A stretch of 11,669 nt of DNA. Source: an uncultured Lachnospiraceae bacterium (GTDB lineage Bacteria > Bacillota > Clostridia > Lachnospirales > Lachnospiraceae). The stretch's first letter is position 1. Every line of letters starts with the position of its first letter. Positions 5,704 to 11,669 of the stretch are shown in pieces. The notes under the pieces were generated by a model, which worked only from the letters and a program-made list of their open reading frames with translations, was not told the DNA's origin and searched no databases. Both the position numbers and the translations under genes were made by a program. The stretch spans positions 1 through 11,669 of the forward strand of contig CANRJU010000062.1 of NCBI GenBank assembly GCA_947631075.1, read 5' to 3'.

Positions 5704-6006
5704 CTATATGTTCCGCCCCTGATATTGTATTGTTACCACATATACCGTTTTGTGTTCTTCATCAATGCGAAAAATAGCAATATAATTATCAATCAACAAC
5801 TGTCTGTAACCCTTGCCGGCATATCTGCCCTCACTGCGTTCTTGATGCGACTGCGGAAATGTAGCTAAGCCCAAAACAGCTTTTTTAATTCGATCAACCT
5901 GGCCTTTCGCATTTTCAGGCTCCAATTTATCACTAGCAATATATTCGTAAATGCTGTCCAATTCGCGTATTGCTTTTGAATTGATTTTTACGTTGTATTT
6001 ATCCAA
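5704..6006 (-). CDS. RelE/ParE-family toxin of a type II toxin-antitoxin pair
   Basis: The predicted start is a TTG at 6006, giving 100 residues that begin (M)DKYNVKINSKAIRELDSIYEYI. This is the usual opening of RelE/ParE toxins, followed by the RYAGKGYRQLLIDNYIAIFRI core and the closing strand VYVVTIQY. The TTG overlaps the last 8 bases of the antitoxin gene, with GGAG about 10 nt upstream, so translation is coupled. An ATG-led reading from 6087 would add 27 residues encoded inside the antitoxin gene in another frame and lacking family resemblance, so I reject it. RelE-type toxins cut mRNA on the ribosome while ParE-type toxins act on gyrase; sequence alone does not decide between them. Confidence 0.85.
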   Translation of the reverse strand: MDKYNVKINSKAIRELDSIYEYIASDKLEPENAKGQVDRIKKAVLGLATFPQSHQERSEGRYAGKGYRQLLIDNYIAIFRIDEEHKTVYVVTIQYQGRNI

Positions 6007-6262
6007 AATATCGTTTCTCCAATTCTTCAAAAACCGTTTCTGCATCAACTGCCTGTGTTCCGTTGGCAGTTTCCTGCTCAGATTCATAGATTGCCTGATC
6101 TATGCGGTTTATTCTTGCAAATTTGTCATATAATTCACTGCTCATTACAACCAGGTCGCTATAACCGTTTTTCGTAATAAAAATAGGCTCCTGTACCTTG
6201 TGTGCAAGGTTAGAAATTTCTGTTGTATCTCGTAAATCCTTAATGGGCATGATAAGCGGCAT
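5999..6262 (-). CDS. Phd/YefM-family antitoxin
   Basis: The 87-residue protein begins MPLIMPIKDLRDTTEISNL and carries EPIFITKNGYSDLVVMSSELYD, the conserved N-terminal DNA-binding and dimerisation fold of Phd/YefM antitoxins. The C-terminal third (ESEQETANGTQAVDAETVF) is acidic and should be the flexible toxin-wrapping tail. The ATG at 6262 is chosen over a GTG at 6271 because AAAGGAG lies 8 nt before the ATG and would touch the GTG. The gene precedes and overlaps the toxin gene, the usual order for this class. It should neutralise the toxin and repress the shared promoter at 6289-6317. Confidence 0.9.
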   Translation of the reverse strand: MPLIMPIKDLRDTTEISNLAHKVQEPIFITKNGYSDLVVMSSELYDKFARINRIDQAIYESEQETANGTQAVDAETVFEELEKRYFG

Positions 6263-6283
6263 GGCGCTCACTCCTTTCTTTAG

Positions 6284-6304
6284 GCATAATTATAGCATAA
6301 TTAT
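6284..6304. promoter_or_regulatory. Tandem operator-like repeat at the toxin-antitoxin promoter
   Basis: GCATAATTAT occurs twice (6284-6293 and 6295-6304), 11 bases apart and so on one face of the helix. Each contains the palindrome ATAATTAT. The pair covers the -10 element, as expected for autorepression by the antitoxin complex. Binding is inferred. Confidence 0.5.
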
Positions 6305-6317
6305 GTTCTTCTTACAA
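6289..6317 (-). promoter_or_regulatory. Sigma-A promoter of the toxin-antitoxin operon
   Basis: TTGTAA (6312-6317), 17 bases, and a perfect TATAAT (6289-6294) on the minus strand put transcription start about 20 bases before the antitoxin ATG. Confidence 0.7.
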
Positions 6318-6346
6318 TATAATATATACGAAAATCGAAATCTTAT

Positions 6347-7063
6347 TTATTTTAATTCTATTTTATCAAAAATAAATATTGAACCCGCTAATGTTATTAC
6401 AAATGTAAGTATCACAATCACCAAAAACATCCAGATTGAAAAACCTTCTCCCCAAAATTGAAGCTGCCCGATTTGATACGAATATGTATATTTTACAAGA
6501 GATAACAAACCATCTTTAAAATTTGTTTCTACCCACAGCAAAGCATATGTTATTCCAATACCAATTCCCACTGTCACAAATGCTTTTTTTGCAATCACAG
6601 CAATGAAAATCATTACAGTTCCCATTGCTGCATAACCAAATATTCCACAAAATAACAAAGATAAAATATCCAAATAATTTTTCTGGCCAAAGCCATTACC
6701 TATTAGCATAACAATAGTGGCAGCGCCTGTATATATCAGAAAAAGGCATATCGATCCAAAAAGAAACACCAGAAGCTTTGACAAAAAAACCTTTTTGCGA
6801 GAATAACCGCATAATAAACTCATTCCAAAAGTACGGTTAGAAAATTCACTACATACAAAAATTGCCGCAAATAAACAGGCAATAACTGCATGATGTAAAA
6901 TATATGTCAAAGCCATAATAAAGGCCTCATATCCTGTTCCTTTTGCTCCAGCTATAAGCAAAAGACTTGTAGTAAATACAGCAGCTATATTGCACGCACA
7001 TAGCACTTTATACCCAAAAGATTTTGATAATTTGAACCATTCTGCTTTCATTAAGTCCTTCAA
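6347..7063 (-). CDS. ABC-2 type membrane permease, antimicrobial-peptide immunity type
   Basis: About 238 residues with six hydrophobic segments (near 18-38, 50-72, 95-118, 132-155, 163-178 and 207-230). Between segments two and three is the cytoplasmic motif EFSNRTFGMSLLCGYSRKKVFLSK, typical of LanE/G- and BcrB-like permeases (E-F-x-x-x-T...G-x-S-R). The start may be TTG at 7063, with AGGGAGGGG 6 nt upstream inside the ATPase gene, or ATG at 7051, with AAGGA only 4 nt away. It begins 2 bases after the ATPase stop, so the two form one transporter. It should move a peptide or lipid-like compound out of or off the membrane. No terminator follows, so readthrough into the antitoxin operon is possible. 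Confidence 0.85.
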   Translation of the reverse strand: MKDLMKAEWFKLSKSFGYKVLCACNIAAVFTTSLLLIAGAKGTGYEAFIMALTYILHHAVIACLFAAIFVCSEFSNRTFGMSLLCGYSRKKVFLSKLLVFLFGSICLFLIYTGAATIVMLIGNGFGQKNYLDILSLLFCGIFGYAAMGTVMIFIAVIAKKAFVTVGIGIGITYALLWVETNFKDGLLSLVKYTYSYQIGQLQFWGEGFSIWMFLVIVILTFVITLAGSIFIFDKIELK

Positions 7064-7065
7064 AG

Positions 7066-8007
7066 CTATCCCCTCCCTATAACTGACATATAATATCCTT
7101 CTAAGTTAACTCTTTCCACCGTCATTTCTCTTATGTTTACATTATCTTCCAATAACATTTTCATAATCATTTCTGTATCACCAGAAAAATCATATATATG
7201 AATTTTATGTCCCTTAACAATCTCCAAATTCTGTTTGGGAAACATTTTTCCCAATATTATTTTTGCTTTTTGAACATCATCTACACGGATGTTCAGACAA
7301 GGTGAACATTTTTCTTGTATTTTCTTTGAAGAAATTTCTTCAACCATTTTTCCTTTATGGATAAAACCGTAGCAGGTTGCAATCTGATCTAATTCTCCTA
7401 AAAGATGGCTGGAAACCAATATTGTAGTTCCATACTCTTTATTTATTTTTTTTAAAATTTCCCTAAATTCAATAATTCCTTCCGGATCAAGCCCATTGAC
7501 CGGTTCATCTAACACCAGAAACTCTTTATTACCTAATAAAGCCATAGCAAGCCCCAGCCGCTGTTTCATTCCAAGTGAAAAATCCTTAACCTTTTTTGCC
7601 CCGACATCCTCCAAACCCACAATTTTACATACATCTGAAATACAATCTGCCCCCTGCATACCACACTGCAAACGTAAAACCTCCAAATTATCCCTTGCCG
7701 TCATTCCAGGATACACAGCAGGCGCCTCAATTATAGCACCAATACGCCTGCGATAAACAGATAACTCTTTCTCGCCTGTTCTTCCAAAAAGCTCAATTTC
7801 TCCACTTGTCTGCTTAATTCTGCCTGTCAGTATGCGCATTAGGGTTGTTTTCCCAGCACCGTTCTTTCCTACAAAGCCATAAATATCGCCACGCCGTATT
7901 GTCATATTGAACTTATCAAGTGCATTAAACCTATCACCCATATTTTTCTTGCGATACTGTTTTGTTACATCCTTAGCTAAAAATACTATTTCTTCCTTTG
8001 ATTTCAT
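7066..8007 (-). CDS. ABC transporter ATP-binding protein with E-loop, LanF/BcrA type
   Basis: 313 residues. Walker A is GKNGAGKTT (47-55), the signature FSLGMKQR (143-150), Walker B LVLDEP (164-169), and the switch is His201 in SSH. In place of the Q-loop Gln there is Glu94 in IIEAPAVYPGMTARDNLE. This E-loop is known from lantibiotic-immunity LanF ATPases and BcrA-like bacitracin-resistance ATPases. The C-terminal 90 residues form the usual regulatory extension of this group. AAGGAG lies 10 nt before the ATG. Together with the permease it should confer self-protection or resistance against a membrane-active antimicrobial. No bacteriocin structural gene is visible nearby, which favours resistance over producer immunity. 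The regulator pair just upstream probably controls it. Confidence 0.92.
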   Translation of the reverse strand: MKSKEEIVFLAKDVTKQYRKKNMGDRFNALDKFNMTIRRGDIYGFVGKNGAGKTTLMRILTGRIKQTSGEIELFGRTGEKELSVYRRRIGAIIEAPAVYPGMTARDNLEVLRLQCGMQGADCISDVCKIVGLEDVGAKKVKDFSLGMKQRLGLAMALLGNKEFLVLDEPVNGLDPEGIIEFREILKKINKEYGTTILVSSHLLGELDQIATCYGFIHKGKMVEEISSKKIQEKCSPCLNIRVDDVQKAKIILGKMFPKQNLEIVKGHKIHIYDFSGDTEMIMKMLLEDNVNIREMTVERVNLEGYYMSVIGRG

Positions 8008-8031
8008 TTGGTAATATCTCCTTTTTTCACA

Positions 8032-8060
8032 ATTTTATAGTTTTGTTACTATATTTTCAA
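8032..8060 (-). promoter_or_regulatory. Promoter of the ABC immunity-type transporter
   Basis: TTGAAA (8055-8060) and TAAAAT (8032-8037), separated by 17 bases, lie just before the ATPase gene and leave a short leader with AAGGAG. An alternative -10, TATAAA at 8034-8039, would give a 15-base spacer. The weak -10 fits an activated promoter. Confidence 0.5.
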
Positions 8061-8074
8061 TCGGTCAGTCGATT
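8059..8074. promoter_or_regulatory. Inverted repeat touching the transporter -35
   Basis: AATCG-N6-CGATT is a perfect 5-bp dyad directly next to the -35 box. It may be an extra operator; its short length makes chance possible. Confidence 0.3.
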
Positions 8075-8082
8075 TTTGCAAA

Positions 8083-8110
8083 ATGAACATACATTTTTGT
8101 AAATAACTGT
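8083..8110 (-). promoter_or_regulatory. Candidate LytTR-binding half-sites upstream of the transporter
   Basis: On the minus strand, ACAGTTATT (8102-8110) and TATGTTCAT (8083-8091) each match eight of nine positions of the published LytTR half-site pattern. They are in direct repeat, as this family binds. The 10-base gap is shorter than the usual 12-13, so confidence is limited. They end about 22 bases upstream of the -35, a typical activator position. Confidence 0.4.
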
Positions 8111-8154
8111 TTAAAATAATGTCGAAATACAAATACATCTGGCAACATGCACAT

Positions 8155-8194
8155 AAAAAAGGAGCTGACACCCCAAGTATGCAGCTCCTTTTTT
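8155..8194. terminator. Bidirectional rho-independent terminator
   Basis: GGAGCTG (8161-8167) and CAGCTCC (8182-8188) form a stem extended by A6 on the left and T6 on the right, so a U-tract follows in either direction. On the minus strand it lies 14 bases after the kinase stop and ends the regulator operon ahead of the transporter promoter. Confidence 0.85.
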
Positions 8195-8208
8195 AGAGTT
8201 CCCTGTAT

Positions 8209-9510
8209 TTACTTATCCGTAGATAACAACAAAACAGCCTCAAAAATATTATCACTTACTTTACAGGATAAAAAGCCCCCATATTTCTCGGCTATTTTAT
8301 TTACGCTGCTTATGCCCAGTCCATGAATACCTTTTTCTGTTTTCGTAGAAATAAACCGATCTCCATCCATTACTATATCTCCCAAAAAATTATTTATTAT
8401 TTTAATAACACAAAACCCCAATACATCTTGCATATAAATCTTTAACTTAACGTACCTCTCATTCTTGCAATCCCTTGCAGCACGAAATGCATTATCTAAT
8501 AAATTGCCCATCATTGCTATCAAATCAATATCTTCTACCATATTTAATATTATGCCTGGCTCTATGAAAATATCAAAGTTAATATTATTGTCATCTGCTA
8601 ATTTTTGCTTTTCAGACAATATAACATTGAGTACATGATAATTTGAAAATGAAACTATCTCATGTTCTTCCATTTGATTATCAATCTCACCAATTATTTT
8701 AATGATACTCTCGTAATCTTTCATTTGTGCAAATTTATCAATTGCTCTTAGATAGTGACTTGTATTATGCACAAATTCATTATGACTTTCCTCATTTTCC
8801 GCTCTTTGCATATAATAGTCTAAATCCGCTTTTTGCTTTGTTATTAAAATTTGTTTTTCTAAATTATTATTCACTTCTTCAGAATACTGATTAAATGCAT
8901 AAAAAACAATTATATTTCCCAAGAGCATAAATATATAACAAATTGTCATCATTATTTTTGTGCCCGATGAGAAATCTATATCAGAATAAAATATTACATT
9001 CATCATAACAAAGCTGGCAAGTGGAAGGCATAAATAATTTATGAATAGTTTATTGCTCATTTTTCTTTTTCGTTTTCCCATTAAATGTTCTAATACAATA
9101 AATAACACATATGTCAAAAGTTTAAGCGACAATACCATAAAAGGCATTTGTGACATATTCTTATAAGCATTATTCCCCACTCCAAGTATGATGGCATAAA
9201 TCCACTCACTTCCCCAAATAATTGAAAATGCCATAAAAAAGTATAATAATCTGCTTCCAAACTTCCCATAAAACAATATTAAAATATAAAACCATGTACT
9301 AAGTGGAAATAAAAATAAATTCATATCGCCATTTCCGATGGCATTACAAAAAAACAAAAGCAAAACAGCTATCAGGTTATATCCCCACACTCTATATTTA
9401 TTATCAACAAAATATATCCTTTTCTCAAAAAATATACTAAAAAATGTATAAATTAGATATATTTCTACTGCGCAGCTTGATAATAAAATAGCACAATCAA
9501 TTACTTTCAT
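8209..9510 (-). CDS. AgrC-type sensor histidine kinase (GHKL ATPase)
   Basis: 433 residues. The first 205 are six or seven membrane helices with short loops, the peptide-sensor layout of AgrC/ComD-like kinases. A coiled linker (EEVNNNLEKQ...) leads to the dimerisation region with FVHNTSHYLRAI, where His248 is the likely phospho-acceptor. The ATPase domain has the N-box GNLLDNAFRAA (335-345) and the G-box KGIHGLGISSV (393-403), both intact. The acceptor motif is unusual: HN replaces the common HD. GAGG stands 7 nt before the ATG, inside the 14-base gap after the response regulator gene, so the two are one operon. The ligand is unknown; by context it may be the peptide handled by the neighbouring transporter. 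Confidence 0.9.
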   Translation of the reverse strand: MKVIDCAILLSSCAVEIYLIYTFFSIFFEKRIYFVDNKYRVWGYNLIAVLLLFFCNAIGNGDMNLFLFPLSTWFYILILFYGKFGSRLLYFFMAFSIIWGSEWIYAIILGVGNNAYKNMSQMPFMVLSLKLLTYVLFIVLEHLMGKRKRKMSNKLFINYLCLPLASFVMMNVIFYSDIDFSSGTKIMMTICYIFMLLGNIIVFYAFNQYSEEVNNNLEKQILITKQKADLDYYMQRAENEESHNEFVHNTSHYLRAIDKFAQMKDYESIIKIIGEIDNQMEEHEIVSFSNYHVLNVILSEKQKLADDNNINFDIFIEPGIILNMVEDIDLIAMMGNLLDNAFRAARDCKNERYVKLKIYMQDVLGFCVIKIINNFLGDIVMDGDRFISTKTEKGIHGLGISSVNKIAEKYGGFLSCKVSDNIFEAVLLLSTDK

Positions 9511-9524
9511 ACATTACCTCAAAA

Positions 9525-10274
9525 TCAATATTTATAACTGAGCCACTCTGAAAATGCAGCCCGAAAAGTCTTTAGTTTCGAACGCGCTACACTTAATATA
9601 GTACCATCTTTTAATTTGATTTCTCCAATCGAAGGCATTTTAATAACATATTTCATATTAACAATATAACTGCCATGCGCATACTCAAAGCCATATGGTT
9701 GTAACACCTCAAATAATTCTGCTAATTTCTTTTTTGTCGTAATGTCATGCTTTTCCTCAAATTCATATTCCACAGCATCCTTGTATGGATGTATAATACT
9801 TCCATACCGAAAATTTTCTATATACATAATATCATCCGGCTCAAAACGAACAGTGTTATAATAATAACTTCCTACAATATATGGAATTTCTTGCTTTACT
9901 TTCATTTCTCTCACAACAGCACGCATTTCTTTAATCATGGTCTTTCTACTGTAGCTTTTATACAAATAACGATATGGAGTCGTTTTAAATGATTCATCTG
10001 TCGGCTTGCATACCCCCGAACAAAATACCAGTGTAGTCTTTGGAAATTGTTTTCTAAACTGTAATGCTGTTTCATGTCCATCTAATGTTTTCATCTGCAT
10101 ATCCAATATCAGCAAATCACATTTTTTTAAATTTGATATATCATTCAGAAAGTTTTCTCCAGATTCATACTCATAGAACAGAACTTCTTCTTTATCAACT
10201 CCGCTTCCAAGAATTACTTCTTTCAAATAATCTATATAAATTTTGTCGTCGTCACATATAGCAATATAATACAT
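9525..10274 (-). CDS. LytTR-family response regulator (AgrA/VirR-like)
   Basis: 249 residues. The receiver domain has the acidic triad CDDD (8-10), phospho-acceptor Asp58 in LLILDMQM, Ser86 in LVFCSG and Lys106 in RYLYK, so it looks fully phosphorylatable. The LytTR DNA-binding domain runs from about residue 130 to the end, with IMYIENFRYGSIIHP, HGSYIVNMKYV and LKDGTILSVARSKLKTF, as in AgrA, ComE and VirR. These proteins bind spaced direct repeats upstream of their targets. The ATG at 10274 has an AGGCGG ribosome site about 7 nt upstream, lying in one arm of an 11-bp dyad. It precedes the kinase gene and should be its partner; the transporter genes beyond the terminator are the most likely target. 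Confidence 0.93.
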   Translation of the reverse strand: MYYIAICDDDKIYIDYLKEVILGSGVDKEEVLFYEYESGENFLNDISNLKKCDLLILDMQMKTLDGHETALQFRKQFPKTTLVFCSGVCKPTDESFKTTPYRYLYKSYSRKTMIKEMRAVVREMKVKQEIPYIVGSYYYNTVRFEPDDIMYIENFRYGSIIHPYKDAVEYEFEEKHDITTKKKLAELFEVLQPYGFEYAHGSYIVNMKYVIKMPSIGEIKLKDGTILSVARSKLKTFRAAFSEWLSYKY

Positions 10275-10281
10275 AAAAGCA

Positions 10282-10316
10282 CCGCCTTTCTGATTATTAT
10301 TATACCAGAAAGGCGG
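10282..10316 (-). promoter_or_regulatory. Extended -10 promoter inside a perfect 11-bp inverted repeat, before the response regulator
   Basis: CCGCCTTTCTG (10282-10292) and CAGAAAGGCGG (10306-10316) flank 13 bases. On the minus strand that loop contains TATAAT (10299-10304) preceded by TGG, an extended -10. No good -35 is seen. The downstream arm carries the AAAGGCGG ribosome site. In readthrough RNA from ppdK the hairpin would hide that site; in RNA started here only one arm would be present. It could also be a DNA operator or a terminator, since TGCTTTT follows. Confidence 0.5.
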
Positions 10317-10330
10317 CTGAAAATATAGAG

Positions 10331-10352
10331 AAAATCCCGGCTTTCACCGGGA
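10331..10352 (-). terminator. Likely rho-independent terminator after ppdK
   Basis: TCCCGG (10335-10340) and CCGGGA (10347-10352) pair around a 6-base loop. On the minus strand TTTTCTC and a T-rich run follow. The stem is short but GC-rich. It is the second of three stem-loops after ppdK. Confidence 0.55.
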
Positions 10353-10369
10353 CCTGCTCTACAATCTGA

Positions 10370-10399
10370 AGCGAGGGAAAGCACATGCTTTCCCTCGCT
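10370..10399. terminator. Long GC-rich stem-loop downstream of ppdK
   Basis: AGCGAGGGAAAGCA (10370-10383) and TGCTTTCCCTCGCT (10386-10399) are perfect complements, an almost continuous 14-bp palindrome. No T-run follows on either side, so it may stabilise the ppdK mRNA 3' end or block exonucleases rather than terminate alone. Confidence 0.5.
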
Positions 10400-10454
10400 C
10401 ATATCTATGCGCGGCAGTCGCTGCCACGCTGTATAACATACGGTTACGGTTTGA

Positions 10455-11669
10455 TTATTTCTGCGCAATCGCTGCCTGCGCTGCTGCGAGGCGTGCAATC
10501 GGTACGCGGAACGGTGAGCAGGATACATAATCCAGACCGATCTTGTTGCAGAACTCTACCGAAGACGGATCTCCGCCGTGCTCGCCGCAGATACCGCAGT
10601 GGAGCTTGCTGTTGACCGGCTTGCCCAGCTTCAGAGCTGTCTCCATCAGCTTACCAACGCCTGTCTGATCCAGCTTTGCGAACGGATCGTTCTCGAAGAT
10701 CTTGGCGTCATAGTAAGCATCCAGGAACTTGCCTGCGTCATCACGGGAGAATCCGAAGGTCATCTGGGTAAGGTCGTTCGTACCGAAGCAGAAGAAGTCT
10801 GCCTCTGTCGCGATCTCGTCTGCGGTCAGTGCGGCACGCGGAATCTCGATCATTGTACCAACCTCATACTCCAGATTGCTTCCTGCTGCCGCGATTTCAG
10901 CGTCAGCCGTCTCAACTACGAATTTCTTCACATATTTCAGCTCTTTGATGTCGCCAACCAGCGGAATCATGATCTCCGGCTTAACCGTCCAGTCCGGATG
11001 AGCCCTCTGAACATTGATTGCCGCGCGGATAACAGCCTTTGTCTGCATCTTGGCAATCTCCGGATAAGTCACAGCCAGACGGCATCCACGATGGCCCATC
11101 ATCGGGTTGAACTCGTGCAGGGAAGAAATGATAGCCTTGATGTCCTCAACGGACTTGCCCTGTGCGTCTGCCAGTTTCTTGATGTCGGCCTCCTCGGTCG
11201 GAACGAACTCATGCAGAGGCGGATCCAGGAAACGGATCGTAACCGGATTGCCCTCCAGAGCCTCGTACAGAGCCTCGAAGTCTCCCTGCTGATAAGGAAG
11301 GATCTTCTCAAGAGCAGCCTCTCTCTCTTCTACCGTATCGGCACAGATCATCTCACGGAATGCAGCAATTCTGTCCTCCTCGAAGAACATATGCTCTGTA
11401 CGGCAAAGACCGATACCCTCTGCGCCCAGCTCGCGAGCCTTCTTAGCGTCAGCCGGCGTATCTGCATTGGTGCGGACCTTCATGGTGCGGTACTTGTCAG
11501 CCCAAGCCATGATGCGTCCGAACTCTCCGGCGATCGTAGCGTCTACCGTCGGAATGATTCCATCGTAGATGTTACCGGTCGTACCGTCGATGGAAATCTC
11601 GGAGCCCTCTGTGTAGGTCTTTCCAGCCAGTTCAAATTTCTTGTTGGCCTCGTCCATCACGATGTCGCC
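10455..11669 (-). CDS. ppdK: Pyruvate, phosphate dikinase, C-terminal 404 residues, cut by the window edge
   Basis: The enzyme interconverts ATP + pyruvate + phosphate with AMP + PEP + PPi in the cytoplasm, and in clostridia serves PPi-linked glycolysis. The visible part holds the end of the central phosphohistidine region (TGNIYDGIIPTVDATIAG) and the whole PEP/pyruvate-binding barrel: GLCRTEHMFF, IRFLDPPLHEF, MMGHRGCRL, EIGTM-like EVGTMIEIPRAAL, GTNDLTQMTFGFSRDD, and the catalytic-cysteine block HCGICGEHGGDP. It ends SCSPFRVPIARLAAAQ plus a few residues, the normal C-terminus. The phosphohistidine itself lies beyond the edge. Codon use is richer in G and C than in the adjoining regulator module, as for a strongly expressed core gene. 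Stem-loops at 10331-10399 follow it. Confidence 0.97.
   Translation of the reverse strand, partial: GDIVMDEANKKFELAGKTYTEGSEISIDGTTGNIYDGIIPTVDATIAGEFGRIMAWADKYRTMKVRTNADTPADAKKARELGAEGIGLCRTEHMFFEEDRIAAFREMICADTVEEREAALEKILPYQQGDFEALYEALEGNPVTIRFLDPPLHEFVPTEEADIKKLADAQGKSVEDIKAIISSLHEFNPMMGHRGCRLAVTYPEIAKMQTKAVIRAAINVQRAHPDWTVKPEIMIPLVGDIKELKYVKKFVVETADAEIAAAGSNLEYEVGTMIEIPRAALTADEIATEADFFCFGTNDLTQMTFGFSRDDAGKFLDAYYDAKIFENDPFAKLDQTGVGKLMETALKLGKPVNSKLHCGICGEHGGDPSSVEFCNKIGLDYVSCSPFRVPIARLAAAQAAIAQK

Noticed and set aside
6007..6087. Longer toxin with an ATG at 6087
   Set aside because: The extra residues are the antitoxin gene in another frame and show no likeness to RelE/ParE N-termini.
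8008..8208. A hidden bacteriocin or signal-peptide gene between the kinase and the transporter
   Set aside because: I looked on both strands for a short gene with a leader and a Gly-Gly or Cys-rich core and a ribosome site. Only the terminator, promoter and regulatory elements are visible.
10232..10528. A 98-codon minus-strand frame between ppdK and the response regulator
   Set aside because: It overlaps the ends of both genes out of frame, crosses three stem-loops and has no family-like features.
10455..11669. Several open frames on either strand within ppdK
   Set aside because: They are shadows of a GC-rich, codon-biased gene.
1..11669. CRISPR array, tRNA or rRNA genes, insertion sequence or phage integrase
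   Set aside because: No regularly spaced repeats, no cloverleaf or rRNA sequence, and no transposase or recombinase reading frame was seen despite the evident rearrangements.

Overview
The window looks like a chromosomal segment of a low-to-moderate GC Gram-positive anaerobe of the Clostridia, most likely a Lachnospiraceae-type gut bacterium. The basis is the clostridial pyruvate phosphate dikinase (ppdK) at the right edge, GGAGG-type ribosome binding sites, a LytTR two-component system with an AgrC-type kinase, a DUF3737 gene and a lipobox lipoprotein. The genus is inferred, not proven. Apart from one LysR regulator, every gene reads on the minus strand.

Left third (1-4710). This is a patchwork of intact genes and remnants. 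From its 5' end on the minus strand, one tightly packed unit carries a DUF3737 beta-helix protein, a lipoprotein of the linear amide C-N hydrolase (Ntn) family, a decayed PaaK/F390-synthetase-like adenylating enzyme, a 74-aa helical protein and a truncated LysE-family exporter. A MalY/PatB-type aminotransferase tail survives out of frame, in the same DNA that encodes the lipoprotein signal peptide. Further left, a second unit carries a 71-aa protein related to the 74-aa one, an ABC ATPase and the start of an FtsX-like permease that leaves the window.

The two units are headed by two copies (1385-1506 and 4590-4711) of one divergent promoter region. They match at 108 of 122 positions without gaps, and both keep facing sigma-A promoters. 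The right copy still drives an intact LysR gene. The left copy ends exactly where a LysR start codon should be and runs instead into the broken LysE gene. The right copy keeps only the last codons of the 71-aa gene. Each copy has therefore lost a different half of the same locus.

Middle (5596-6345). A Phd/YefM-RelE/ParE toxin-antitoxin pair has its own strong promoter, and a tandem operator-like repeat overlaps the -10.

Right (6347-10316). A visibly AT-rich module holds a LytTR response regulator, an AgrC-type GHKL histidine kinase, a bidirectional terminator, and then an ABC ATPase with a membrane permease. The ATPase has Glu in place of the Q-loop Gln, as in LanF/BcrA-type bacteriocin or bacitracin immunity transporters. 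The likely job, by inference, is sensing a peptide antibiotic at the membrane and switching on the transporter. LytTR-like half-sites lie upstream of the transporter promoter. The module ends against three stem-loops downstream of ppdK, a core metabolic gene with more GC-rich codon use.
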